In this document: piece after piece, positions 52,457 to 61,378 of the stretch | How positions within the stretch are numbered: position 1 is the first letter of the stretch | Layout of the letters: every line of letters begins with the position of its first letter | NCBI RefSeq assembly: GCF_047324175.1 | Contig: NZ_CP178732.1 | Location: 4,650,001 to 4,714,000, forward strand | Origin: Acerihabitans sp015654925 | Lineage (GTDB): Bacteria; Pseudomonadota; Gammaproteobacteria; Enterobacterales; Enterobacteriaceae | DNA length: 64,000 bases | Direction: 5' to 3' | Made by a program: the position numbers and the translations under genes | The notes under the pieces: model-generated | What the model was told of the DNA's origin: nothing | The model's input: only the letters and a program-made list of their open reading frames with translations | The model's database searches: none

Positions 52457-53860
52457 ATGATGCCAACCAATGAAAAACATACCATTGATTTTTACGCTGA
52501 ACCCTCGGTTAATTATCTTTATATTGTGTTTAAATTAATCCCGCATCGTTCTTCGGCCAATTATCTTGCTCAAGCCGGCCAAATCGGCCAGGAAATGCGG
52601 CGTAAATTCCCCGTATCGGGTGTAGCGCCCTTGTTTGATACCCGACACGATAATCCGGACCGGCTGCCGCAAAATATCATTGACAGTCATGGTTTTGATC
52701 GCTATTTCAGGATTAATCTCCAACCGGCCACCCCAGTCAATTTGATTAACCAGATGCTGAATTTTATCGCGCAGTGGGAATGGATTGAAATAGTCTATCC
52801 CAGCGCGCAACCGGCTTCAGCGGCATTGCCATATCATGGAGCTGATGTCCTGAGCCTTGAGGAAAATAGCGTAAGGCAACCACGCGTAATTAAAGCCGAT
52901 GAGCCCATTCCAGATTTTACGCCCTTGCAATATTATACTTTTTCATCCGCGTACAAACCCCCCGGTTTTCAATTAGGCGGGATAGGGATCAGCGCCTTGG
53001 CCACCTTCGATGGTTACCGCGGCAATGGCATAACTATTATTTCCCATGAAATCGGCGCCTGGAGCACCGCCCATGTCAATCTGCCCCCGGAACGGGTGCT
53101 GGTGGCGGGGGCGGTGGATATTGACTCCCATGATACCATGTCAGTGGGCGTCATGGCCGCCCGCGACGTCGGGTTCGGCATCAGGGGCATTGCGCCGCGC
53201 GCCAAAGTGGGGTATTCCGATAGTCCCATGTCGGACTTGTTAAGCCTTTATAATTACCTTTATCCTGGCGACGTAATACAAATTGGTATTCAAATAACCG
53301 GCGGGTCGATTACCGGCTGCCAGGGACCATCATGTTATATCCCCATGGAATCGCAGCAAGACTGGTTTGACGGCATCAGCGCATTTACGGCCAAAGGGAT
53401 ACACGTAATCCAAGCTGCCGGCAATGGCAATGTCGATCTCGACCATGCGGCATTTGCCAGAAAATTCGACAGGACCTTCCGGGATTCCGGCGCCATTATC
53501 GTGGGCGCGGCCGATCCTGCAATCGCCAGGCGGGCGGTTTACAGCAGCTACGGCTCGCGGGTCGACAGCTGTAGCTGGGGCTGGAATGTAGTTACCACCA
53601 CGATGTTCGGCGTCAATGCCAACCTGCTCAATCGGGAAAATGCGTCCTATACCCGTTCATATAGCGGCACCTCATCGGCGAATCCCATCGTGGCCGGGGC
53701 GGTTGCCAGTCTTTCCGGCATCGCCAAAGCGTACGGCATAGCGTTATCCCCACGGCGTGCAAGGAGCATATTGACGCAAACCGGAACATATTTAACCGGC
53801 GGCGATTCGGCGATCGTCGGCACCCAGCCGGATCTGGCCCAGGCCATTTACCAGTTATAA
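52457..53860 (+). CDS. Subtilisin-like (S8) serine peptidase, paralogue with Ser kept
   Basis: 467 residues from ATG at 52457 after AGGAGAA (a second ATG follows directly). It aligns over its whole length with the gene at 50076, including the N-terminal domain (residues ~9-150; IDFYA, YIVFKL, GVAPLFDT). The S8-like domain keeps His225 (DSHDTMSVGVMAA), oxyanion Asn323 (QAAGNGNVDLDH) and the nucleophile Ser406 (SYSGTSSANPIVAGA). The acid position reads IISHEIGAW: Ser196 where Asp is usual, with Glu198 two residues later, a pattern recalling S8 subgroups with a D-x-E-x-G-W motif. A loop at ~284-298 holds two Cys (288, 293) in place of the paralogue sequence. No signal peptide is seen. Activity is plausible but unproven. 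Confidence 0.82.
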   Translation: MMPTNEKHTIDFYAEPSVNYLYIVFKLIPHRSSANYLAQAGQIGQEMRRKFPVSGVAPLFDTRHDNPDRLPQNIIDSHGFDRYFRINLQPATPVNLINQMLNFIAQWEWIEIVYPSAQPASAALPYHGADVLSLEENSVRQPRVIKADEPIPDFTPLQYYTFSSAYKPPGFQLGGIGISALATFDGYRGNGITIISHEIGAWSTAHVNLPPERVLVAGAVDIDSHDTMSVGVMAARDVGFGIRGIAPRAKVGYSDSPMSDLLSLYNYLYPGDVIQIGIQITGGSITGCQGPSCYIPMESQQDWFDGISAFTAKGIHVIQAAGNGNVDLDHAAFARKFDRTFRDSGAIIVGAADPAIARRAVYSSYGSRVDSCSWGWNVVTTTMFGVNANLLNRENASYTRSYSGTSSANPIVAGAVASLSGIAKAYGIALSPRRARSILTQTGTYLTGGDSAIVGTQPDLAQAIYQL

Positions 53861-53952
53861 TATCAATGGCGCTTTGACGCCGCCGCCCGGGCCATGATGT
53901 GCGGGAGCGTCAGATCCACGAGAAACCGCTAACATGGTCCGCTGGACAAACA

Positions 53953-53968
53953 CTGTATAAATAATCAT
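53953..53968 (+). promoter_or_regulatory. Degenerate LexA-box-like site upstream of polB
   Basis: CTGTATAAATAATCAT matches the left half of the LexA consensus CTGT-N8-ACAG exactly, but only 2 of 4 bases on the right. E. coli polB is SOS-regulated. The site is about 160 bp before the polB start, farther than usual, so this is a weak candidate. Confidence 0.25.
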
Positions 53969-53989
53969 ACTTATTGGGTTTTCTGCTGA

Positions 53990-54007
53990 CGGCCCGGCAA
54001 CGGGCCG
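53990..54007. terminator. GNRA-loop hairpin after the second S8-like gene
   Basis: CGGCCCG (53990-53996) and CGGGCCG (54001-54007) form a 7-bp G/C stem closed by a GCAA tetraloop. It lies between the S8-like gene and polB. No T-run follows on the plus strand, so it may only slow transcription. Confidence 0.4.
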
Positions 54008-54127
54008 CCAGTCCACAGATGTCCCGGCGGCTTTAGGGTGCATTTTCACGCCCGCGCATACGCGCAGCTAAACGCAGTTAAAGGTTGAGGCCGGCCGTTT
54101 TTCACTTTACTCGGGTACGCAGACGCT

Positions 54128-56503
54128 ATGTCAGACCCCACAGCTCCCCGCCAGGGTTTTGTCCTGACCCGCCACTGGCGGGACACCCCCGACGGCATCA
54201 TCATCGACTTCTGGCTGGCTACCGAGGCTGGCGCGCAGAAAATCAGCCTGCCGCCCCAGCCCGCCGTGGCATTTATTCCGCAGGAGCACGTGGCGCGGGT
54301 CCAGCCTTTATTACGGGATATCAAAGACTGCCGCCTGCGCCCGCTGGAGCTGCGCGATTTTCACCGTCGCCCGGTGGCGGGCTTATATTGCCGGCATTAC
54401 CGCGATCTGAGCCGTCTGGAAAAGGCCCTCAAAGACGTGGACATCCCCCTTTATGAAGCGGATATCCGGCCGCCCGAGCGTTATTTGATGGAGCGGTTTA
54501 TCACCGCCCCGGTATGGTTTACCGGCCACCAGCGGCCCGGCGGCGCGCTTAGCGGCGCGCGCCTGAAACCCGATACGGCTTATCGGCCGACGCTGAAACT
54601 GGTGTCATTGGATATCGAGACCACCCGTTTCGGCGAGCTGTATTGCATCGGGCTGCACGGCTGCGGCCAGCGGCGGGTCTTTATGCTGGGCGAGGCGCCG
54701 GCTACCGGCGGCGCGGCGGCAGACGACATGCTGGAGTATGTGCCTACCCGCGCGCTGCTTATCCAGCGCCTGAACCAATGGTTCGCCGCGCACGATCCCG
54801 ATGCCATCATCGGCTGGAATGTCGTGCAATTCGACCTGCGCATCCTGCAAAAACACGCCGAGCGTTATAATGTGCCGCTGCTGCTGGGCCGCGGCGGCGG
54901 GGTATTGGAATGGCGCGAGCACGGGGTCAAAGCCGGGCATTTTTTTGCCAGCGCCGCCGGCAGGCTGATTATCGACGGCATTGACGCGCTGAAATCCGCG
55001 TTCTGGCAATTCTCGTCGTTTAGCCTGGAAAATGTGGCGCAGACCCTGCTTGGCGAAGGGAAAGATATTTCCACGCCCTATCAGCGCATGGACGAAATCG
55101 ACCGCTTGTATCGGGAAGATCGCCCCGCGCTGGCCCGCTATAATATCAAGGATTGTGAACTGGTTACGCGCATTTTCGAGCATACCCAGCTGCTGGCGTT
55201 TTTGCTGGAGCGGGCCACGGTCACCGGCCTGGCGGCGGATCGCAGCGGCGGCTCGGTGGCCGCCTTCACCTGGCTGTATGTGCCGCGCATGCATCGCGCC
55301 GGTTTCGTGGCCCCCAACCTGGGCGACGTGCCGGTGCAGGCCAGCCCCGGCGGCTATGTGATGGACTCCCGGCCCGGCCTGTATGATTCGGTGCTGGTGC
55401 TGGATTATAAAAGCCTTTACCCGTCCATTATCCGCACTTTTCTTATCGACCCGGTGGGGTTGATTGAAGGCATGGCCGAGCCCGATCCCGCCCAGACCGT
55501 CGACGGCTTTATCGATGCGCGCTTTTCCAGAACCCATCACTGCCTGCCGCAGATCGTGCAAGAGCTCTGGCAGGGGCGCGAACGCGCAAAACGCCAGCGC
55601 AACCAGCCGTTATCCCAGGCGTTAAAAATCATTATGAACGCGTTTTACGGGGTGTTGGGCGCGCCCGGCTGCCGTTTTTTCGATGCCCGCCTGGCCTCGT
55701 CCATCACCATGCGCGGCCACGCGATTATGCATCAAACCCGCGAACTGATAGAGGCCCGGGGCTATCCGGTGATTTATGGCGATACCGATTCCACGTTCGT
55801 CTGGCTGAAACGGCCTCACGATCGCAACGCCGCGGATGCTATCGGCCGGCGGCTGGTAGATGAAATCAATCAATGGTGGCGCACCCATCTGCAAGACGTC
55901 CTGGGGTTAAACAGCGCGCTGGAACTGGAATACGAAACCCATTTTATCCGCTTTTTGATGCCTACCATCCGCGGCGCCGAAATGGGCAGCAAAAAACGCT
56001 ATGCCGGCCTGGCGCAAGGCGACCAGGGCGATATCATGGTGTTCAAAGGGCTGGAAACGGTGCGCAGCGACTGGACGCCGCTCGCGCAGCAATTCCAGCA
56101 ACAGCTTTATGAACTGATCTTCCGCCGCCAGCCTTATCAGGATTTTATCCTGGACTATGTGCGCCGTACCCTGGCGGGCGAGCTGGATCATTTGCTGGTC
56201 TATCGCAAGCGCCTGCGGCGCAAGCTGAGCGAATATCAGCGCAACGTGCCGCCGCAAGCCCGCGCGGCCAGGATTGCCGACGAGTTTAATCTGCAACAGG
56301 GCCGGCAGCAGCAGTACCAGAACGGCGGCTGGATCAGCTACATCATCACCGCCCATGGCCCGGAACCCCTGGAGATTGCCCATACCAGGCCCGACTACGA
56401 TCATTATCTGGCCAAACAGCTCCAGCCGGTGGCGGATGCCATTCTGCCCTTCCTGCAGGATGACTTTACCACTTTGGTCTCGGGGCAGATGGGACTGTTT
56501 TGA
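54128..56503 (+). CDS. polB: DNA polymerase II PolB
   Basis: Family B repair polymerase with 3'-5' proofreading, active in replication restart and translesion synthesis. It has 791 residues against 783. Exonuclease motif I is SLDIETTRF (Asp162, Glu164), with exo II NVVQFDLRI. Polymerase motif A is LDYKSLYPSII (Asp426), motif B KIIMNAFYGVLG, and motif C YGDTDS (Asp552, Asp554). The C-terminus ends QMGLF, a likely clamp-binding peptide as in E. coli. It is followed by rapA, as in E. coli. Confidence 0.97.
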   Translation: MSDPTAPRQGFVLTRHWRDTPDGIIIDFWLATEAGAQKISLPPQPAVAFIPQEHVARVQPLLRDIKDCRLRPLELRDFHRRPVAGLYCRHYRDLSRLEKALKDVDIPLYEADIRPPERYLMERFITAPVWFTGHQRPGGALSGARLKPDTAYRPTLKLVSLDIETTRFGELYCIGLHGCGQRRVFMLGEAPATGGAAADDMLEYVPTRALLIQRLNQWFAAHDPDAIIGWNVVQFDLRILQKHAERYNVPLLLGRGGGVLEWREHGVKAGHFFASAAGRLIIDGIDALKSAFWQFSSFSLENVAQTLLGEGKDISTPYQRMDEIDRLYREDRPALARYNIKDCELVTRIFEHTQLLAFLLERATVTGLAADRSGGSVAAFTWLYVPRMHRAGFVAPNLGDVPVQASPGGYVMDSRPGLYDSVLVLDYKSLYPSIIRTFLIDPVGLIEGMAEPDPAQTVDGFIDARFSRTHHCLPQIVQELWQGRERAKRQRNQPLSQALKIIMNAFYGVLGAPGCRFFDARLASSITMRGHAIMHQTRELIEARGYPVIYGDTDSTFVWLKRPHDRNAADAIGRRLVDEINQWWRTHLQDVLGLNSALELEYETHFIRFLMPTIRGAEMGSKKRYAGLAQGDQGDIMVFKGLETVRSDWTPLAQQFQQQLYELIFRRQPYQDFILDYVRRTLAGELDHLLVYRKRLRRKLSEYQRNVPPQARAARIADEFNLQQGRQQQYQNGGWISYIITAHGPEPLEIAHTRPDYDHYLAKQLQPVADAILPFLQDDFTTLVSGQMGLF

Positions 56504-56696
56504 CGCAAAGACATGGATTGGTAGGTGACGAAGCCACCCTCATCTATTAACATAGCGCCCTTCCAGATCGCAATATTAACTCTTACCGATTTTTCCGCCG
56601 CGGCATCGAGCCAATGCCTGCCACGGCGAGCCGCGCTATTGCCGGTATATTTTGCCTAATATAATTTTGCCTAACATAACACCGAGCCGAGAATTT

Positions 56697-59603
56697 ATGC
56701 CTTTTACCCTAGGTCAACGCTGGATCAGCGATACGGAAAGTGAATTGGGATTGGGAACTGTGGTCGCGCAGGATGCCCGCATGATCACCTTGTTATTTTC
56801 CGCCATCGGTGAAAACCGTCTCTATGCCCGCGCGGATGCCCCCATCACCCGGGTGATTTTCAATCCCGGCGACATCGTCACCAGCCATGAAGGCTGGCAG
56901 CTCAGCGTGGAGTCGGTACAAGAAGACGATGGTTTGCTTACCTATATCGGCACCCGCCTGGATAACGGCGAGGCCGACACGTCGTTGCGCGAGGTGCTGC
57001 TTGACAGCAAACTGACCTTCAGCAAACCCCAGGATCGCCTGTTTGCCGGCCAGATCGACCGCATGGATCGGTTCGCCCTGCGCTACCGGGCGCGTAAATT
57101 CCACAGCGAGCAATTCCGCCAGGCGTGGAACGGGCTGCGCGGCATACGCGCCAACCTGATCCCGCATCAGTTGCATATCGCCTCCGAAGTCGGGCAGCGC
57201 TATGCGCCGCGGGTATTGCTGGCGGACGAAGTGGGCCTGGGCAAAACCATCGAAGCCGGCATGATCATCCATCAGCAACTGCTCACCGGCCGCGCCGAGC
57301 GGGTGTTAATCATCGTGCCGGAATCATTGATGCACCAATGGCTGGTGGAGATGATGCGCCGGTTCAACCTGCTGTTTTCTCTGTTTGACGACGAACGCTA
57401 CGCCGAAGCCCTGCAAGATGGCGACAATCCGTTTGAAACGGAACAACTGGTGCTGTGCTCGCTGGATTTTGTGCGGCGTAATCACGAACGTCTGGAGAAG
57501 CTGGCCGACGCCGACTTTGATTTGATGGTGGTGGACGAAGCCCATCATCTGTCCTGGAGCGAGGATACCCCCAGCCGCGAATACCAGGTGATTGAACAGC
57601 TGGCGCGCAGCATTCCCGGTATCCTGCTGCTGACCGCCACGCCCGAACAGCTCGGGATGCAAAGCCACTTCGCCCGCCTGCGGCTGCTCGACCCCGATCG
57701 TTTCCATGACTATCAGGCGTTTGTGGCGGAACAGCAGCGTTACCGGCCGGTGGCCGACGCGGTGACGCTGCTGCTCACCGGCAAGGCGCTGGAACCGGCA
57801 GCCAAAAATCTGCTGGCCGACATGATCGGCGAGCAAAATATCGAACCCCTGCTGTCGGTGGCCAATGGCCAGGATGCGCGCGCGCTGGCCGCCCGCCGCG
57901 AGCTGATTGCCATGCTCATGGACCGCCACGGCACCAGCCGGGTATTGTTTCGCAATACCCGCCAGGGCGTAAAAGGGTTTCCCCAGCGCATTTTGCATCA
58001 GATCAAGCTGCCGCTGCCGGCCCAGTACCAGACCGCCATCAAGGTGGCCGGCATCATGGGCGGCAAGCAAACGCTGGACGAACGGGCGCGCAACATGCTC
58101 TACCCCGAGCAAATTTACCAGCAATTCGAAGGCCAGAACGCCACCTGGTGGAATTTTGATCCCCGCGTCGAATGGCTGTTGGATTTCCTGCTGCAAAACC
58201 GCCAGGACAAAGTGCTGGTGATCTGCGCGCACGCCGACACCGCCCTACAGCTGGAGCAGGTATTACGCGAACGCGAAGGCATCCGCGCCGCGGTGTTCCA
58301 TGAAGGGCTGTCGCTGCTGGATCGCGATCGGGCCGCCGCGTATTTCGCTTCCGGCGATGACGGCGCGCAGGTGCTGCTGTGCTCGGAGATTGGTTCCGAA
58401 GGACGCAATTTCCAGTTCGCCAGCCGCATGGTGATGTTCGATCTGCCGTTTAATCCGGATCTGCTGGAGCAGCGCATCGGCCGGCTGGACCGCATCGGCC
58501 AGAACCACGATATCCAGATTTTTGTGCCTTACCTGGAGCAAACGGCCCAATCCGTGCTGATCCGCTGGTACCACGAAGGGCTGGACGCCTTTGAGCACAC
58601 CTGCCCCACCGGCCGCGCGCTCTATGATGAGTATTTTCAACACCTCATCGGTTATCTTGGCGATCCGGCCAAGCTTGAGGGATTGGACGACTTTATCCAC
58701 GCCAGCCGCCAGCAGCACGACCGCTTGAAATTGCAGCTGGAGCAAGGCCGCGACCGCCTGCTGGAACAGCATTCCAACGGCGGCGAGCAGGCGCAGGCGC
58801 TGGCCGACGCCATCGCCGGGCAGGACAGCGATCCGCAGTTGGTGAATTTCGCCCTGAATTTGTTTGATATCGTCGGTATCAACCAGGCGGATCGCAGCGA
58901 CAGCCTGATCGTTCTCACCCCATCCGATCATATGCTGGTACCGGATTTTCCCGGCCTGCCGGAAGAAGGCTGTACCATTACCTTTAACCGCGAACAGGCG
59001 CTGGCGCGGGAAGACACGCAATTTATCAGTTGGGAGCACCCTATCATCCGCAATGGGCTGGATCTGGTACTCTCCGGAGACAGCGGCACCAGCGCGGTAT
59101 CACTGCTGAGAAACAAAGCGCTGCCGGCGGGGACCCTGCTGGTGGAACTGATTTACGTGGTCGAGGCGCCGGCGCCGAAAAAATTGCAGCTTAGCCGTTT
59201 TTTGCCGGCCACCCCCGTGCGTTTGCTGCTCGATCAAAACGGCAACGATCTGGCCGGCCAGGTGGAGTTCGAGCAATTTAACCGCCAGTTGAACGCGGTG
59301 AAACGCCATACCGCCGGCAAATTGGTCAGCGCGGTACAGCCGGAAGTGCATAAACTGCTGCAAAACGGCGAAACCCTGGTGGCCAGACAGGCAGAGCGCC
59401 TGATTGAGGATGCCCGGCAGCTGGCGGATGAAAGCCTGAGTACCGAGCTCAATCGCCTGGAAGCGCTAAAAGCGGTCAATCCGGCGATCCGCGAAGACGA
59501 ACTGGAAACGCTGGCCTCCAACCGCGAGCGGGTGCTGGAGCATCTGGATCAGGCCAACTGGCGGCTGGATGCCATTCGTCTGATCGTGGTTACGCATCAG
59601 TAA
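56697..59603 (+). CDS. rapA: RNA polymerase recycling ATPase RapA
   Basis: Swi2/Snf2-type ATPase that binds RNA polymerase and helps its recycling. It has 968 residues, the E. coli length, from ATG at 56697 (MPFTLGQRWISDTESELGLG); the frame is open 15 codons further upstream without similarity. Helicase motif I is ADEVGLGKTIEAG (Lys183), and motif II is DEAH (280-283). The second RecA lobe has CSEIGSEGRNFQFA and QRIGRLDRIGQ. N-terminal Tudor-like segments precede the ATPase. Confidence 0.97.
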   Translation: MPFTLGQRWISDTESELGLGTVVAQDARMITLLFSAIGENRLYARADAPITRVIFNPGDIVTSHEGWQLSVESVQEDDGLLTYIGTRLDNGEADTSLREVLLDSKLTFSKPQDRLFAGQIDRMDRFALRYRARKFHSEQFRQAWNGLRGIRANLIPHQLHIASEVGQRYAPRVLLADEVGLGKTIEAGMIIHQQLLTGRAERVLIIVPESLMHQWLVEMMRRFNLLFSLFDDERYAEALQDGDNPFETEQLVLCSLDFVRRNHERLEKLADADFDLMVVDEAHHLSWSEDTPSREYQVIEQLARSIPGILLLTATPEQLGMQSHFARLRLLDPDRFHDYQAFVAEQQRYRPVADAVTLLLTGKALEPAAKNLLADMIGEQNIEPLLSVANGQDARALAARRELIAMLMDRHGTSRVLFRNTRQGVKGFPQRILHQIKLPLPAQYQTAIKVAGIMGGKQTLDERARNMLYPEQIYQQFEGQNATWWNFDPRVEWLLDFLLQNRQDKVLVICAHADTALQLEQVLREREGIRAAVFHEGLSLLDRDRAAAYFASGDDGAQVLLCSEIGSEGRNFQFASRMVMFDLPFNPDLLEQRIGRLDRIGQNHDIQIFVPYLEQTAQSVLIRWYHEGLDAFEHTCPTGRALYDEYFQHLIGYLGDPAKLEGLDDFIHASRQQHDRLKLQLEQGRDRLLEQHSNGGEQAQALADAIAGQDSDPQLVNFALNLFDIVGINQADRSDSLIVLTPSDHMLVPDFPGLPEEGCTITFNREQALAREDTQFISWEHPIIRNGLDLVLSGDSGTSAVSLLRNKALPAGTLLVELIYVVEAPAPKKLQLSRFLPATPVRLLLDQNGNDLAGQVEFEQFNRQLNAVKRHTAGKLVSAVQPEVHKLLQNGETLVARQAERLIEDARQLADESLSTELNRLEALKAVNPAIREDELETLASNRERVLEHLDQANWRLDAIRLIVVTHQ

Positions 59604-59664
59604 GCTTTTTCATTAATCAGTGCCATATATCCCGGGACATCCCCCCGGGGTAAACCGGAGCAGT

Positions 59665-60318
59665 ATGGAACCCTATAATCCCCCCCGTGAGCCCTGGCTG
59701 CATATCCTGTATCAGGATGCGCATATCATGGTGGTGAACAAGCCCAGCGGTTTGCTGTCGGTCCCCGGCCGGGCGCCGGAACACAATGATAGCGTCATGT
59801 CCCGCATACAGGCGCAATTCCCGCAGGCCCAGTCCGTCCACCGGCTGGATATGGCCACCAGCGGCGTGATTGTCGTGGCGATGACCAAGGCGGCGGAGCG
59901 GGAATTAAAACGTCAATTCCGCGATCGGGAACCGCGCAAATACTATATTGCCAGGGTGTGGGGGCATCCCGCCCAGGAAGAGGGATTGATTGACTTGCCG
60001 TTGATTTGCGACTGGCCGAACCGGCCCAAGCAGAAGGTATGTTTTGAAACCGGCAAGGCGGCGCAAACCGGATACCGGGTATTATCCTACGACGATGATT
60101 TCACCGCCAGGATGTTGCTGACGCCCATAACCGGACGCTCGCATCAATTGCGGGTGCACATGCAGGCGCTGGGACACCCCATCCTCGGGGACAGTTTTTA
60201 CGCGACGCCGGAGGCCCTGGCCATGTCCGGCCGCCTGCTGCTGCATGCGCAGGAGCTGGCGATAACCCATCCGGCGTTTCACTCGCCGATTCATTTTCGC
60301 TGCGAAGCGGACTTCTGA
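59665..60318 (+). CDS. rluA: Dual-specificity pseudouridine synthase RluA
   Basis: Makes pseudouridine 746 in 23S rRNA and 32 in some tRNAs. It has 217 residues from ATG at 59665 (MEPYNPPREPWLHILYQDAH), matching E. coli RluA (219); codons upstream in frame are not conserved. The catalytic motif HRLDMATSG holds Asp62, followed by KYYIARVWG, ITGRSHQLRVHM and HPILGDSFY. It follows rapA by about 60 bp and converges with djlA. Confidence 0.96.
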   Translation: MEPYNPPREPWLHILYQDAHIMVVNKPSGLLSVPGRAPEHNDSVMSRIQAQFPQAQSVHRLDMATSGVIVVAMTKAAERELKRQFRDREPRKYYIARVWGHPAQEEGLIDLPLICDWPNRPKQKVCFETGKAAQTGYRVLSYDDDFTARMLLTPITGRSHQLRVHMQALGHPILGDSFYATPEALAMSGRLLLHAQELAITHPAFHSPIHFRCEADF

Positions 60319-60352
60319 ACCGCGCCCTGCAATAGGCCCATGGCGCGGTTCA
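60316..60352. terminator. Convergent rluA/djlA terminator hairpin
   Basis: TGAACCGCGCC (60316-60326, starting at the rluA stop) is exactly complementary to GGCGCGGTTCA (60342-60352), an 11-bp stem with a 15-nt loop. It lies between converging rluA and djlA. There is no T-run, so it is a likely but unproven terminator. Confidence 0.55.
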
Positions 60353-60368
60353 AGACCCGGGCCGCGGG

Positions 60369-61196
60369 TCAGTGAAACCCCTTTTCGCGCTTAATCAAAT
60401 CGTACGCGGCCTGGATGGCCTGGGTTTTCTGCTTGGCCATCTCCATCATTTCCGGCGGCAATCCTTTGGCCACCAGCTTATCCGGATGGTGCTCGCTCAT
60501 CAGCTTACGATAGGCGCGCTTAATGGTGGTGGCCTCGTCGGTGCTGTTGACGCCCAATACCTTGCAGGCATCCTCCAGGGTCGGACCGCGATCGCCGCCG
60601 GGCTGGTACCCGCCCCGGGAATACTCCCGATCGCCGCCCTGGCCGCCGAACTGCTGCCCGCCTTCCATCATGCTGAGGAACTGATCGAACTGCATCCGCG
60701 AAATACCCAGTTCCTCGGCAATCACATACAGCACCTGCCGCTCGTTGGGATGCAACGATCCGTCGGCAAACGCCGCCTGGATCTGAATTTCCAGAAACAT
60801 CCTAATTAAATCGAAGCGGCCGAAACACACCTGGCGAAACTCGCGCAGCGCGCCGCGCAGCGGAAACTGCGGTTCCTTCCCTTCCCGAAACGCCTGCTGC
60901 GCCGCCGTGCGCGCAGAGCCGTCAAGGCGCAGCCTCTCCATCATCAGGTTGGCGTTTTGGATATCCGCCTCGGTGACCCGCCCTTTTGATTTAGTAAGAT
61001 GCCCCATGACCTGGAAGGTGGTGCGGAAAAAAACATTCTGCCTGGTTTGCTGATCGGAAAAGTAGCCGCCGCCCACGCGGGCGACCCGCGCCTTATCCAC
61101 CATATGGCCGATCAAAAAGCCTAAAACCACGCCCCAAAAGCCGGCTCCTGAGACAAAACCCAGAATAACGCCCAACACCTTACCCCAATACCGCAT
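60369..61196 (-). CDS. djlA: Membrane-anchored DnaJ-like co-chaperone DjlA
   Basis: Type III J-domain protein that stimulates DnaK and in E. coli affects the Rcs system. It has 275 residues against 271. A single N-terminal membrane helix with Gly-rich spacing (VLGVILGFVSGAGFWGVVLG) is followed by a TerB-like central domain (AAFADGSLHPNERQVLYVIA). The linker is Gly/Gln-rich (about 175-205). The C-terminal J domain has the HPD motif at residues 237-239. It is divergent from lptD. Confidence 0.96.
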   Translation of the reverse strand: MRYWGKVLGVILGFVSGAGFWGVVLGFLIGHMVDKARVARVGGGYFSDQQTRQNVFFRTTFQVMGHLTKSKGRVTEADIQNANLMMERLRLDGSARTAAQQAFREGKEPQFPLRGALREFRQVCFGRFDLIRMFLEIQIQAAFADGSLHPNERQVLYVIAEELGISRMQFDQFLSMMEGGQQFGGQGGDREYSRGGYQPGGDRGPTLEDACKVLGVNSTDEATTIKRAYRKLMSEHHPDKLVAKGLPPEMMEMAKQKTQAIQAAYDLIKREKGFH

Positions 61197-61378
61197 ATAC
61201 TCCTCAATTCATCATGCCGTCGCTGCAAATTTGCTTTATCATACCTGTCATTTATCGCTGTGCCTAACGGTGCGCGGATAAACGGCGGGATTTAACACTG
61301 GCGCAACTCCGGTGAGTGAGATAGTCTCTGACCGTTTGACGGCATGAAGCCCAAGATGACGGAACACCCTAAAAGCAT

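Noticed and set aside
61197..61378. Sigma-E promoter upstream of lptD
   Set aside because: lptD is known to be sigma-E dependent in E. coli, but I could not find a convincing -35/-10 pair by eye, so no feature was recorded.
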